The translations under genes and the position numbers were made by a program. DNA of 64,000 bases from Vibrio litoralis DSM 17657 (GTDB taxonomy: Bacteria; Pseudomonadota; Gammaproteobacteria; Enterobacterales; Vibrionaceae). Shown here one piece after another: positions 29,630 to 39,100 of this stretch. Every line of letters begins with the position of its first letter. Position 1 is the first letter of the stretch. Location of the stretch: the NCBI RefSeq assembly GCF_000426765.1, contig NZ_KE384566.1, positions 248,001-312,000 on the forward strand, read 5' to 3'. Below the pieces are notes generated by a model, which had not been told where the DNA came from, made no database searches, and saw only the letters and a list, made by a program, of their open reading frames with translations.

Positions 29630-31141
29630 CTATTGAATACCTTGGTGTTTTTTATCAAGGCGGCGCATTAAGGGTAGAACAGCTAATGCAATAAAGGTAC
29701 AAACTACCGCTGCCATACCTAGCTTGTTGAATAGGGTAGTATAGATATCCAATGTTTCTAATGGATCAGTCATACCTTTTGGAATGCTGGCAAAGTTAGC
29801 CACTACACCACCTAAGTATTGTGAAATACCACAAGCAACATAATAAGCTCCCATCATAAAGCCACCCATGCGCTCAGGAGCATAACGGGCAATCATCGCA
29901 AGACCTAGGCCACTTACTAGTAATTCACCTAGCGAGTATGCACCGTAGCCGATGATCATCACCCAAGAGGTTGTTTTACCGTTAACCGCAAAGTTACCTG
30001 CAAAGCCATAAACAAAGAAACCAATGGCTACAACAGCAAAACCTAAAGCAAATTTTGCAGCAATAGAAAGGTCTTTATTGTTCTTACCTGCTTTTGTGTA
30101 AACAAGCGCAAGTACCGGGCTAAGTAGCATGATCCAAATAGGGTTCAATGCTTGGAACTGAGCTGGAGACCAAGTTAATATATGGCTACCAAAAACAGTG
30201 AAGTTCAGATCAACGTTACGCAGTGCAAATAACGCCAATGAGGTAGACATTTGTTGGTAGAAAATAAAGAAGAAAACCGTTTGTATAATTAGAACCAATG
30301 CGGCAATAAGACCGGCACGCTCATGTTGCTCACTGCTTCGAATTAGATGAGTGAAAATGCCTAAAACAACGATACCAGCAAGGTAAACAAATATACGAGC
30401 AAGAGTTTGATATTCCAAAATAACCGCAGAGATCGCAACCGCAACCACCGAGCCTAATAGAACGAAAGTAAGTTTACGACCATCGACAGGTTTAGTATCT
30501 GGTTCAGAACCGTAAACGCCTAAAGTATTACGCATTACAAAGAAGTTAGCCAAACCAACTAATAAGCCTACACAACAAACCGCAAACGCTGCGTGCCAGC
30601 CGAACTCATTGTGATAGTTTTCATTGACGTAGTCTTTAACCCAAGGTGTTAATAGCATGGAAACCGTTGAACCAATGTTTACCGCCATATAATAGATAGT
30701 AAATGCACTGTCGATTTTAGAGTCATCACCTTCGTAGATTTTACGTACAAGGTTACCAGCGTTTGGTTTAAACATACCATTACCGACGACGATAACACCG
30801 AGTGCAAAAAAGAGTACCCAAGTGTTTTCAGACGGCAGTGTCATTAACGCGTAACCAAGAGCCAGAATAAATGCACCCATGATCATGGTACGTTTAGTAC
30901 CTAAGACTTTATCGCCAATCCAGCCACCGATTGCTGGTGAAACATAAATTAATGCGGCACAAGCACCCCATACTAAGTTTGCGCGTGAATCTTCAAACCC
31001 TAGGCGTTGAATCATGAAGTAAACGATCAGTGCTTGCATACCGTAGTAGCCAAATCGTTCCCATAATTCAATCATGGACACAGTCATAAATGACTTAGTC
31101 TTTGAAACCGTGACTTGTTGTGTTGTCATTTGATTTTCCAT
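29630..31141 (-). CDS. Proton-dependent oligopeptide transporter (POT/PTR2 family)
   Basis: The 503-residue inner-membrane protein has the family signature ELWERFGYYGMQALIVYF (residues 26-43), which includes the ExxER-type motif for proton coupling, and about 14 hydrophobic segments. It resembles DtpA/DtpB di- and tripeptide permeases. A second in-frame ATG (31129) is possible. It is single-gene and divergent from rfaH, with a CRP-like site in the gap. Confidence 0.93.
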   Translation of the reverse strand: MENQMTTQQVTVSKTKSFMTVSMIELWERFGYYGMQALIVYFMIQRLGFEDSRANLVWGACAALIYVSPAIGGWIGDKVLGTKRTMIMGAFILALGYALMTLPSENTWVLFFALGVIVVGNGMFKPNAGNLVRKIYEGDDSKIDSAFTIYYMAVNIGSTVSMLLTPWVKDYVNENYHNEFGWHAAFAVCCVGLLVGLANFFVMRNTLGVYGSEPDTKPVDGRKLTFVLLGSVVAVAISAVILEYQTLARIFVYLAGIVVLGIFTHLIRSSEQHERAGLIAALVLIIQTVFFFIFYQQMSTSLALFALRNVDLNFTVFGSHILTWSPAQFQALNPIWIMLLSPVLALVYTKAGKNNKDLSIAAKFALGFAVVAIGFFVYGFAGNFAVNGKTTSWVMIIGYGAYSLGELLVSGLGLAMIARYAPERMGGFMMGAYYVACGISQYLGGVVANFASIPKGMTDPLETLDIYTTLFNKLGMAAVVCTFIALAVLPLMRRLDKKHQGIQ

Positions 31142-31490
31142 CTAGTGTTGGTTTATCTAGGTTTTCCCTAAACTTAAACCCATATAATGTTTTTGTTTTT
31201 GTTTTATAATTAGCTTTTATTGTTATCTATTCTCGTTACATTATGTATTAGTTTTTATAATGATGCGGATCACAGAATCTAATACTGCCATTATATATAC
31301 AGCTCAAAATTTGAAACTACAATGATCTGAAACCATTATTTTTACATTTGCTTACTGTTTGAGCGTTTTTTGAGCGATGATATCACGGGTGATGATTTAG
31401 TAAGCGTTGAGAATAGTGAATATGAGCTCTGTGGATGTGCATCGTATTTTCATCCTGTTAGGATAGATAAAATTTTTTAGGGAGTAGCTA
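31142..31490. other. 349-base divergent control region (peptide transporter / rfaH)
   Basis: I see no gene here. The region is AT-rich and must hold the promoters of both flanking genes. One CRP-like site is at 31259-31274; otherwise I recognise no defined element. Confidence 0.5.
31259..31274. promoter_or_regulatory. CRP-like site upstream of the peptide transporter gene
   Basis: AATGA-TGCGGA-TCACA matches the CRP consensus at 8 of 10 positions, with a perfect right half. It lies about 120 bases before the transporter start. Confidence 0.45.
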
Positions 31491-31979
31491 ATGAAAGAGT
31501 GGTATTTACTTTATTGCAAAAGAGGGGAGCAAAAAAGGGCAAGTGCTCACCTAGAAAATCAGCATGTTGAATGCTATTACCCTGAAATTGAGATCGAAAA
31601 GGTCCTGCGAGGTAAGAGACAGCGACTCCAAGAGCCTCTTTTCCCTTCTTATATATTCATTGCGATAGAGCCTGAAAAAGGGCCGAGTTTTACCACTATT
31701 CGCTCCACTCGAGGCGTTGTGGATTTCGTTCGCTTTGGTGCACAGCCGTACAAAGTTCCTAAAAGTTTGATTGAACACCTACAATCACATCAGATTGATG
31801 AATCAGACTACAGCAATACTCCAGAGTCTGGCCAAATGGTTCATATTACCTCTGGGCAATTTTCTGGTTTTGATGCTATCTACCAAGAAGCGGATGGCGA
31901 AAAACGTTCAATTTTACTGATCACTCTTATTAATCAAAAAGTTAAAGTTAAAATTGAAAATACCGATGTTGATTGGTGA
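31491..31979 (+). CDS. rfaH: Transcription antitermination protein RfaH
   Basis: RfaH is a NusG paralogue that binds RNA polymerase paused at ops sites and boosts expression of long surface-polysaccharide operons. The 162-residue protein has the NGN domain (1-100, with WYLLYCKRGEQKRASAHLE and PLFPSYIFI) and a C-terminal domain (about 108-160) with the KOW-like segment VHITSGQFSGFDAIYQE. Length matches E. coli. No ops site was seen in this window; its targets should be elsewhere. Confidence 0.95.
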   Translation: MKEWYLLYCKRGEQKRASAHLENQHVECYYPEIEIEKVLRGKRQRLQEPLFPSYIFIAIEPEKGPSFTTIRSTRGVVDFVRFGAQPYKVPKSLIEHLQSHQIDESDYSNTPESGQMVHITSGQFSGFDAIYQEADGEKRSILLITLINQKVKVKIENTDVDW

Positions 31980-31981
31980 TC

Positions 31982-32028
31982 AAAAAAGCCTACCAATGCC
32001 AGAGGTTGCTCGCAGTTGGTAGGCTTTA
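31982..32028. terminator. Bidirectional terminator between rfaH and asnB
   Basis: A stem AAGCCTACCAA / TTGGTAGGCTT with a 19-base loop is preceded by an A-run, which reads as a T-run for the minus-strand asnB transcript; on the plus side the tail is weaker. Confidence 0.8.
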
Positions 32029-32052
32029 GATTATATGCTTTCTAAGCTAAAT

Positions 32053-33717
32053 TTAATAAGCGTCGTTATGGACTGCTTTCACGGCGCGACCAGATGGATC
32101 GGCGTTGTTTTTAAATGATTCATCCCATTCAATCGCAGTCGCTGATGAACAGGCTACTGATGGCCCACCCGGTACACATTTTGCCGCTGATTCTAGAGGG
32201 AATAATTCAGCAAAAATCTCACGATATACATAGCCTTCTTTGGTTGTCGGCGTGTTGTATGGGAATTTAAATGCTGCGGTCTCTAGTTGTTGATCAGTTA
32301 CTTTTTCTTCTGCTTGTGCTTTTAAAGAATCAATCCAGTTATAGCCTACGCCATCGGAGAACTGTTCTTTTTGACGCCATGCGATCGACTCTGGCAAGTA
32401 ATGCTCAAAACATTCACGTAAAACGTGTTTTTCCATTTTGCCGTTGCCACACATTTTGTCTTCAGGGTTTAAGCGCATTGCAACGTCAATAAACTCTTTG
32501 TCTAAGAATGGAACGCGTCCTTCAACACCCCAAGCTGCTAATGATTTGTTAGCTCGGGCACAGTCAAACATGTTCAGAGCAAGTAGCTTACGTACCGTTT
32601 CTTCATGGAATTCTTTAGCATTTGGTGCTTTGTGGAAGTACAAGTAGCCACCAAAGATTTCATCGGCGCCTTCACCAGAAAGAACCATTTTGATACCCAT
32701 CGCTTTAATTTTACGCGCAAGCAGGAACATTGGAGTAGAAGCACGGATCGTAGTGACATCATAGGTTTCGATGTGATAAATCACGTCACGAATGGCATCG
32801 ATGCCTTCTTGAACCGTGTAGGTCATTTCATGATGAACGGTACCCAATTTATCTGCCACTTCACGAGCTGCTTTTAAATCAGGCGCACCTTCTAGACCAA
32901 TCGCAAAAGAGTGCAGTTGTGGCCACCAAGCTTGAGATTGGCTGTCATCTTCGATACGCATGGCAGCAAAACGTTTGGCAACCGCAGAAGTAATAGAAGA
33001 GTCAAGACCACCAGAAAGCAATACACCGTATGGTACATCCGTCATTAGCTGGCGTTTCACCGCATCTTCCAGTGCTTTAGTTAAGTCTTCTTTGCTTGTT
33101 AGGTTACCTTGTACGGCTGCATATTCCATCCAATCACGTTGGTAGTAGCGAACAGGCTCAGCATCATCAGAACCGTAGTAGCTACCTGGAGGGAATTCAC
33201 TGATGGTTTTACAAACAGGAACCAGAGCTTTCATTTCAGAGGCAACGTAGTAGTTACCGTGTTCGTCGTAACCTTGATAAAGAGGGATAATACCGATGTG
33301 GTCACGGCCAACTAAGTATTTGTCTTTTTCTTCATCGTATAAAACGAAAGCAAAGATACCGTTTAGCTCTTCTAGTAAGTCTTCACCTAGTTCTTGGTAT
33401 AACGCTAGGATAACTTCGCAGTCAGAATCGGTTTGAAAGTTGAATTTGTCAGCATAGCGAGCACGAATTTCTTTGTGGTTATAAATTTCGCCATTCACCG
33501 CTAAGATGTGTTTTTTATCTTCGCTATACAGAGGTTGTGCGCCGCTGTTTAAACCTACGATAGATAGACGCTCGTGAGCTAGAATTGCTTTATCTGAAGC
33601 GTAGATACCTGACCAGTCTGGGCCACGGTGACGAAGTTTTTTAGACATTTCCAGCGCCAATGGGCGTAGTGGGGTTGGATCCGATTTAATATCTAAAATG
33701 CCAAAAATTGAACACAT
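32053..33717 (-). CDS. asnB: Asparagine synthase B (glutamine-hydrolysing)
   Basis: AsnB makes asparagine from aspartate, ATP and glutamine. The 554-residue protein has the N-terminal nucleophile Cys2 (MCSIFGI), the glutaminase motif LRHRGPDWSG, and the PP-loop GVLLSGGLDSS of the synthetase domain. Length is typical. A small tandem repeat lies just upstream of its start. Confidence 0.97.
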   Translation of the reverse strand: MCSIFGILDIKSDPTPLRPLALEMSKKLRHRGPDWSGIYASDKAILAHERLSIVGLNSGAQPLYSEDKKHILAVNGEIYNHKEIRARYADKFNFQTDSDCEVILALYQELGEDLLEELNGIFAFVLYDEEKDKYLVGRDHIGIIPLYQGYDEHGNYYVASEMKALVPVCKTISEFPPGSYYGSDDAEPVRYYQRDWMEYAAVQGNLTSKEDLTKALEDAVKRQLMTDVPYGVLLSGGLDSSITSAVAKRFAAMRIEDDSQSQAWWPQLHSFAIGLEGAPDLKAAREVADKLGTVHHEMTYTVQEGIDAIRDVIYHIETYDVTTIRASTPMFLLARKIKAMGIKMVLSGEGADEIFGGYLYFHKAPNAKEFHEETVRKLLALNMFDCARANKSLAAWGVEGRVPFLDKEFIDVAMRLNPEDKMCGNGKMEKHVLRECFEHYLPESIAWRQKEQFSDGVGYNWIDSLKAQAEEKVTDQQLETAAFKFPYNTPTTKEGYVYREIFAELFPLESAAKCVPGGPSVACSSATAIEWDESFKNNADPSGRAVKAVHNDAY

Positions 33718-33746
33718 ACTCTCTTCCTTAAAATCCGTTTAAACTT

Positions 33747-33782
33747 TTAGTTTGTAAGAGCTCATTAGTTTGTAAGAGCTAA
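33747..33782. repeat. 18-base tandem duplication upstream of asnB
   Basis: TTAGTTTGTAAGAGCTCA (33747-33764) is followed at once by TTAGTTTGTAAGAGCTAA (33765-33782), 17 of 18 bases identical. It lies 30-65 bases before the asnB start, in the likely leader or promoter. Confidence 0.75.
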
Positions 33783-33943
33783 TTTAGTCTGTTAAAGCCA
33801 ATTTGCCATGATCAATAAAAAAAGCAACCAATCATTATTAAATTAATTACACAAAAGCAAGTTATGTGAATATTATTCGCAAGATTTAACTTTTTGATGA
33901 ATAAAATCCACTTAGGGTCGATTTTTATCCTAATCGATGATGA

Positions 33944-35566
33944 CTAAGTTAAATTATTGCTGGTATCCCAATCACCTGGCTGCATGGTCTTAAATTGCGG
34001 ATTCAGCTTGTCGCACACATGGCGAGCAAAACCCGCACCGGCTTCGTTATAAATATTAAAGGCAGCATCGACGCCATTTTCTGTCATTTCAACCACCTGA
34101 TCTGGATATTCGGCAATCGCTGCAATTTGCCCTTGGTAATTACGCGCTTTTAATTGCTCGAGTGCCGATTGATTCCCTTGGTGATGGGGCATAGCAAGCA
34201 GCACTAGTTTTACATTGGCAATATCAAGAATACGCTCCCAGAAATCAGAATCGGTTGCATCGCCTTGGATGACGTTTCTACCACTGGTTCTATGTGTATG
34301 TACCACATCTGAACGAGTTTCGATGCCTAAGCTGATTTTGCCATAACGGGTACGAATTTCATCGTAAGCACCAGTACCAATTCGGCCCATACCTAGGATA
34401 AGTACTTGGGCATGCCCTGGATTAATACGTTTGTCTCTAAGGTGTAGTTTTTCATCCGCTTGCTCTCTTAACCAATGCGATGTGTAACGATAAATTTTAT
34501 GACTCATATTATTGATTGGTGCAGCAATAATGAAAGATAAAGAGACAGCCATGGCAATTGCGATCATCATTTCACCGGGTAACCAGCCGAGTTTATAAGC
34601 AAGGCCTGAGACAATGAGTCCAAATTCGCTGTAGTTAAGTAGAGTAAGCGAGGCAAGTAGGGAAGTGCGCACGCGGAACTTAAACAAGTTTATGACGACG
34701 TAGTACAGAGCGCCCTTAATTGGTAATAGGCAAAGCAATAGCAGAGCAAGAATAAAGCCATCTAGAGTAGGGGGATCTGATAAACCAATGTTTAAGAAAA
34801 AGCAGACTAAGAAGAGTTCTTTTATGTTAAAGAGAGATTTAGAGAGCTCCGATGCTTTGTAGTGACCCGCAAGCAGCATACCTAAAATTAACGCACCTAA
34901 ATCCGCCTTCATTCCAACTAGTTTGAAAAGCCCAGCCCCCATGACGAGTGCCATAAAAAATCCGTATAAGACGAGCATCTCGCCGTGGCCACACTTGTTG
35001 AGGATTTTGTAAAAAAGTGGGCGAAGGAAAGGAAGGACAAAAAGCGCTAGCGCGTACCATTCAGGCAGTTTACCGGTTGAGATGGTGAGGAAAAGTACCG
35101 CAAAAATATCCTGCATCACCAAAATACCAATTGATATGGTGGCAAAGGTGGAGTTCATGCTGCCTTTTTCTTCTAAACTTTTAATCGCAAATACGGTGCT
35201 GGAAAAGGATAGTACAAAGCCAAGTAACAATATTTGAGCCGCATCTACATCCTTAAATAGGCCTATTCCGATAGTTTTTAAACCTAGTAGGGCTAAAGTG
35301 AAGAAAGTGGTTGATAACACATTATGCAAAGTAGCACTGGCCCAAATTTCTTTAGCGAGTAAGGTTTTCACATCGAGCTTTAGCCCGATAGTGAATAGCA
35401 GAAGAGTGACACCTAAATCGGATAATGTAGTGATGGTTTCATTACTAGTAAAGCCTGCATACTGCAAGCCAAACCCTGCAATCAAAAAACCGATTAATGG
35501 TGGAAGATTGCATTTGAGCGCGATAAAGCCGGAAACAAAAGCGGCGATAATAAGCAAGATATCCAT
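33944..35566 (-). CDS. Cation:proton antiporter of the CPA2 family with RCK domain
   Basis: The 540-residue protein has an N-terminal membrane domain of about 12-13 helices (1-365). A C-terminal Rossmann domain follows, of the RCK/TrkA-N type, with the nucleotide motif LILGMGRIGTGAYDEI (about 402-417). The architecture is that of KefB/KefC and YbaL, which exchange potassium or sodium for protons. I do not see the KefC glutathione-binding features clearly, so the substrate is open. Confidence 0.87.
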   Translation of the reverse strand: MDILLIIAAFVSGFIALKCNLPPLIGFLIAGFGLQYAGFTSNETITTLSDLGVTLLLFTIGLKLDVKTLLAKEIWASATLHNVLSTTFFTLALLGLKTIGIGLFKDVDAAQILLLGFVLSFSSTVFAIKSLEEKGSMNSTFATISIGILVMQDIFAVLFLTISTGKLPEWYALALFVLPFLRPLFYKILNKCGHGEMLVLYGFFMALVMGAGLFKLVGMKADLGALILGMLLAGHYKASELSKSLFNIKELFLVCFFLNIGLSDPPTLDGFILALLLLCLLPIKGALYYVVINLFKFRVRTSLLASLTLLNYSEFGLIVSGLAYKLGWLPGEMMIAIAMAVSLSFIIAAPINNMSHKIYRYTSHWLREQADEKLHLRDKRINPGHAQVLILGMGRIGTGAYDEIRTRYGKISLGIETRSDVVHTHRTSGRNVIQGDATDSDFWERILDIANVKLVLLAMPHHQGNQSALEQLKARNYQGQIAAIAEYPDQVVEMTENGVDAAFNIYNEAGAGFARHVCDKLNPQFKTMQPGDWDTSNNLT

Positions 35567-35580
35567 GTATTCTTTTCCCT

Positions 35581-35616
35581 AAAATAAAAAACGGGTATAT
35601 CAATGGATATACCCGT
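35581..35616 (-). terminator. Terminator of nagC
   Basis: On the minus strand, the perfect stem ACGGGTATATC / GATATACCCGT with a 4-base loop is followed by TTTTTTATTTT. It lies about 45 bases after the nagC stop. Confidence 0.85.
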
Positions 35617-35658
35617 AGGAATTATATACTTAACCATTTTAAAATATTGCTATTTATC

Positions 35659-36873
35659 TCACTCACCCAGTAATTTTTGTAGTAACACACCATTAAGCAT
35701 TGCACGTTTGATCATCGCAAATGCCCCAATGGTAGGGTGTTCATACAGTTTAGATTCCACAATCGGTAAGTTTTTGTGGAAAGTGGTGAGTGAGTGGCTT
35801 TCAATATTTCGTTGAATGGCATGAAAGATAATATCTTTCGATTTGACCAATTCACCAGCGATAATGATTTTTTGTGGGTTAAATAAGTTAACCGTCATGG
35901 CGATGGCTTTACCTAGGTAGTGGCCAACACGGATAAGTGCTTGGCTAGCTAGGTCATCCCCTTGATTGGCATGTTCACAAATCACACTCATGGTGAGCTT
36001 ATCGACATGGGATAAGCTTGATGGGAAACCTTGATCAAGTCGTGATTGTACATGAGCAATAATTGCTGGGTTAGCGGCAATGGTTTCTAAACAACCAAAG
36101 TTACCACATTGGCAGCGATCGCCCAGCGGTTCGATTTGTACGTGGCCGATTTCACCTACGTTGCGATTAGAGCCTAAGAATACTTGACCGTTAACTATGA
36201 TGCCAGCACCAGTACCGCGATAAACACTTACTAAGATAGAATCTTGGCAGTCACGACTGGCGCCAAAATAATGTTCAGCCAGTGCTAAGCCGCGAATGTC
36301 GTTACCGACAAAGGCCTCAACTTCAAATGTATCGCTTAATAATTTACCTAAAGAAAGGTTATCGATCTCGGTGTTCGGCATGTATTCAACCACCCCAGTC
36401 TCAGGGTTAACTAAGCCAGGAAGAGTGACACCGATAGCAATTAATTGCTCGATAGTATCTTTGTGTTGATTGATGAATGCTTTGGTGTGTAGCACTAAGC
36501 CTTCAAGTAGATCTTGTTGCTTATCGTACTTAAAAGCGGCGTGATGATTAGCAAGCTCATGACCACTTAAGTCATAGATACTTAACTGGATGTAGTCCCG
36601 GCCTAAACGAATGGCAATTGAGTGGAAAGGGGTGGTTTCGGTGGTTAAAGAAATAGCGCGTCGACCCCCAGTGGAGGCTTGCTGCGCTACTTCTTTGATC
36701 AATCCTCGCTCAAGTAGTTGGCGAGTGATTTTAGTGACACTGGCGGGGGCTAATTGGCTAACATCGGCAACTTGTATTCTCGAAATTGGACCTTGTTGGT
36801 CAATTAGGCGATATACTGCCGCGCTATTAAGTTGTTTAACTAAATCTACATTACCAATTTGTCCGCCATTCAT
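35659..36873 (-). CDS. nagC: N-acetylglucosamine repressor NagC
   Basis: NagC is a ROK-family repressor of amino-sugar genes that releases DNA on binding N-acetylglucosamine 6-phosphate. From ATG 36873 it has 404 residues: an N-terminal winged helix (about 12-65, SRIQVADVSQLAPASVTKI), a ROK domain, and the zinc motif CQCGNFGCLE. The start fits the family (MNGGQIGNVDLVKQ); an upstream in-frame start would overlap nagA. It follows nagA by one base in the nagB-nagA-nagC operon. Confidence 0.96.
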   Translation of the reverse strand: MNGGQIGNVDLVKQLNSAAVYRLIDQQGPISRIQVADVSQLAPASVTKITRQLLERGLIKEVAQQASTGGRRAISLTTETTPFHSIAIRLGRDYIQLSIYDLSGHELANHHAAFKYDKQQDLLEGLVLHTKAFINQHKDTIEQLIAIGVTLPGLVNPETGVVEYMPNTEIDNLSLGKLLSDTFEVEAFVGNDIRGLALAEHYFGASRDCQDSILVSVYRGTGAGIIVNGQVFLGSNRNVGEIGHVQIEPLGDRCQCGNFGCLETIAANPAIIAHVQSRLDQGFPSSLSHVDKLTMSVICEHANQGDDLASQALIRVGHYLGKAIAMTVNLFNPQKIIIAGELVKSKDIIFHAIQRNIESHSLTTFHKNLPIVESKLYEHPTIGAFAMIKRAMLNGVLLQKLLGE

Positions 36874-36874
36874 T

Positions 36875-38011
36875 CTATGTCTGCTCGTATTGTCCGTTAA
36901 CAACCGTCGCTTTTACATTGAAGTCACGATCAAACACAGTGAGGTTTGCGACCATTCCCGGTTTGATTTCACCAAGCTGTCTCTCTACGCCGATTGCTCG
37001 AGCAGGATAAAGCGTGGCCATTCTCAGTGCTTCGTCTAAAGCGATACCTACATGCTCAACCGTATTTTGTACGGCTTCAATCATGGTTAAAGCTGAACCA
37101 CCAAGTGTGCCATTTTCATCAACACACTTACCATCTCGGTAATATACTTTCTTACCAACAAAAATAAAGTGATCCATGTCAGCTCCTGCTGGAGCTGTGG
37201 CATCCGTCACTAATACTAGCTTATCACCTTTGATTTTATGGGCAATTCGGATGTTGGCATAGTCTACATGGAAGCCGTCAGCAATAATACCAGCATAAAC
37301 CTCTGAAGTATCGTAAATTGCACCCACAACACCAGGTTCACGTCCAACCATCGGAGTCATCGCATTGAAAAGGTGAGTTGCAAATGTAATACCATTAGCA
37401 AAACTTTGACGTGCCTCTTGGTAAGTTGCGTTGGTGTGACCGATAGACACAACAATACCAGCATCTCTTAAACGTTGAATATGATCAGGTTCATTTTGCT
37501 CAGGGGCTAAGGTTACTTTGGCTATTACATCGTGGTTATCACAGATTGTTTGGATCATCTCATCATCTGATTGACGAATAAAATCAGGGCGGTGGATGCC
37601 TTTTTTCAACACATTAAGATAAGGGCCTTCTAAATGTAACCCTAAAGATTGGTTCTGGTAGCGTTGTTGATATTCACGAGCTGCAGAAATGGCTTGCTGC
37701 ATATCTTCATCAGATGACGTGATTAATGTCGGCAAAAAGCTAGTACAGCCAGATTTTAAATTCGCTTTATGCATGATGTGCATAGTCTCGGCGGTAATTT
37801 CGTCATTCAGCATTACGCCACCGCAACCATTTAGCTGTAGATCGATAAAACCTGGGCTAAGATTTGCGCCTTGTAGATCGTGAGTCTCTATCTCTTTTGG
37901 TAAGTCACCTACCTTCACAATAGATTGAATTTTATCAGCATCCACTAACACAGCATGCTCTGTAAGTACGTCATGGCCTGTGTAGATTTTTGTATTTATC
38001 AGAGCATACAT
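36875..38011 (-). CDS. nagA: N-acetylglucosamine-6-phosphate deacetylase NagA
   Basis: NagA removes the acetyl group from GlcNAc-6-P to give glucosamine-6-P. The 378-residue protein has the amidohydrolase metal and active-site motifs [25 protein letters not shown] and [13 protein letters not shown] chose ATG 38011: GAGG lies 9 bases upstream, while the upstream ATG (38020) directly abuts the same GAGG. It is the middle gene of nagB-nagA-nagC. Confidence 0.96.
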   Translation of the reverse strand: MYALINTKIYTGHDVLTEHAVLVDADKIQSIVKVGDLPKEIETHDLQGANLSPGFIDLQLNGCGGVMLNDEITAETMHIMHKANLKSGCTSFLPTLITSSDEDMQQAISAAREYQQRYQNQSLGLHLEGPYLNVLKKGIHRPDFIRQSDDEMIQTICDNHDVIAKVTLAPEQNEPDHIQRLRDAGIVVSIGHTNATYQEARQSFANGITFATHLFNAMTPMVGREPGVVGAIYDTSEVYAGIIADGFHVDYANIRIAHKIKGDKLVLVTDATAPAGADMDHFIFVGKKVYYRDGKCVDENGTLGGSALTMIEAVQNTVEHVGIALDEALRMATLYPARAIGVERQLGEIKPGMVANLTVFDRDFNVKATVVNGQYEQT

Positions 38012-38024
38012 AGTCGGCATCCTC

Positions 38025-38828
38025 TTATTTCAAGTTCTTAATGTTTTCAGCTTCTAACTCACTAAAGTACTTAACAGTTTTTACTTTAAGTTCTTGAGTT
38101 GCAGGCTTATCGCAAACGATGATTGATTTAGCGTGTAGCTGCAATGCTGATACTGTCCACAGGTGGTTGACTGAACCTTCAACAGCGGCTTGTAAAGCAA
38201 GAGCTTTATTATGACCTGTGATCAAAATCATAACTTCTTCAGAATCTAGTAACGTACCAACACCGATAGTTAGCGAATATTTAGGTACTTGACTAATATC
38301 ACCATTGAAGAAGCGCGAGTTAGCAATTCGGGTATCTTCAGTTAGTGTTTTGATACGTGTACGAGAAGATAATGATGAAGCTGGTTCATTGAATGCAATG
38401 TGGCCATCGTTACCTACGCCACCCATGAATAAGTTGATACGTCCGTAGGACTTGATTTTATCCTCGTAACGTTTGCACTCAGCTTCATGATCATCGGTAT
38501 TGCCGTTGAGTAGATTGATGTTCTTTTCTTGAATATCAATGTGGCTGAAGAAATTTTCGTACATAAATGAACGATAAGATTCTGGGTGATCGCTTGCTAA
38601 ACCTACGTATTCATCCATGTTAAATGTCACAACATGCTTAAAGCTTACTTCGCCATCTTTATGAAGTCTTATCAATTGTTTATAGGTATTTAGAGGTGTT
38701 CCACCAGTCGGTAAACCTAGAACAAAAGGATGGTCTTCGGTTGGGTTGAACTTATTGATTTTATTTACAATATAGCGAGCAGACCATAGGCCAACTTCAT
38801 TTGCATTCTCGAGTGGAATTAGTCTCAC
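38025..38828 (-). CDS. nagB: Glucosamine-6-phosphate deaminase NagB
   Basis: NagB converts glucosamine-6-P to fructose-6-P and ammonia, feeding glycolysis. The 267-residue protein has GLPTGGTPL, the catalytic-base segment NMDEYVGL, and [15 protein letters not shown]. Length equals E. coli NagB. First gene of the nagBAC operon, divergent from nagE with a shared control region of 272 bases. Confidence 0.97.
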   Translation of the reverse strand: MRLIPLENANEVGLWSARYIVNKINKFNPTEDHPFVLGLPTGGTPLNTYKQLIRLHKDGEVSFKHVVTFNMDEYVGLASDHPESYRSFMYENFFSHIDIQEKNINLLNGNTDDHEAECKRYEDKIKSYGRINLFMGGVGNDGHIAFNEPASSLSSRTRIKTLTEDTRIANSRFFNGDISQVPKYSLTIGVGTLLDSEEVMILITGHNKALALQAAVEGSVNHLWTVSALQLHAKSIIVCDKPATQELKVKTVKYFSELEAENIKNLK

Positions 38829-38880
38829 AGTACACCTCTATAGAACAAAAACTAAAATTTAGAATAGGATATTTATCTCA

Positions 38881-38901
38881 TTATTTTGCATGATAAAATA
38901 A
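38881..38901. promoter_or_regulatory. NagC-operator-like palindrome (nagB side)
   Basis: TTATTTT-GCATGAT-AAAATAA is a palindrome with AT-rich arms and a central spacer, like known NagC operators. It lies 53 bases before nagB. A second one sits on the nagE side, as in the looping arrangement of E. coli nagE-nagB. Confidence 0.55.
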
Positions 38902-38969
38902 GTTTTGAAAACTATCTAGTATAAATAAGATAAATCCTTCACAAGAATTACGCAAACTAGCAAATAACT

Positions 38970-38985
38970 GTTGATAAAGATCACA
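38970..38985. promoter_or_regulatory. CRP-like site between nagB and nagE
   Basis: GTTGA-TAAAGA-TCACA matches the CRP consensus at 8 of 10 positions. It lies between the two NagC-like operators, where cyclic-AMP activation of both nag transcripts would be expected. Confidence 0.5.
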
Positions 38986-38997
38986 AATAACAGGGTT

Positions 38998-39019
38998 TTA
39001 ATTTGCGGACTAAAATTAA
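38998..39019. promoter_or_regulatory. NagC-operator-like palindrome (nagE side)
   Basis: The arms TTAATTT and AAAATTAA flank the centre GCGGACT over 22 bases. It lies about 80 bases before nagE and pairs with the site at 38881-38901, about 117 bases centre to centre. Confidence 0.55.
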
Positions 39020-39100
39020 TTGAATAGACTGTCGCTGTACTAAATTCTTTAAGAAAAATAAGTAATGCGAATTTTACCAATCCTATAGGGGGGAATTACG

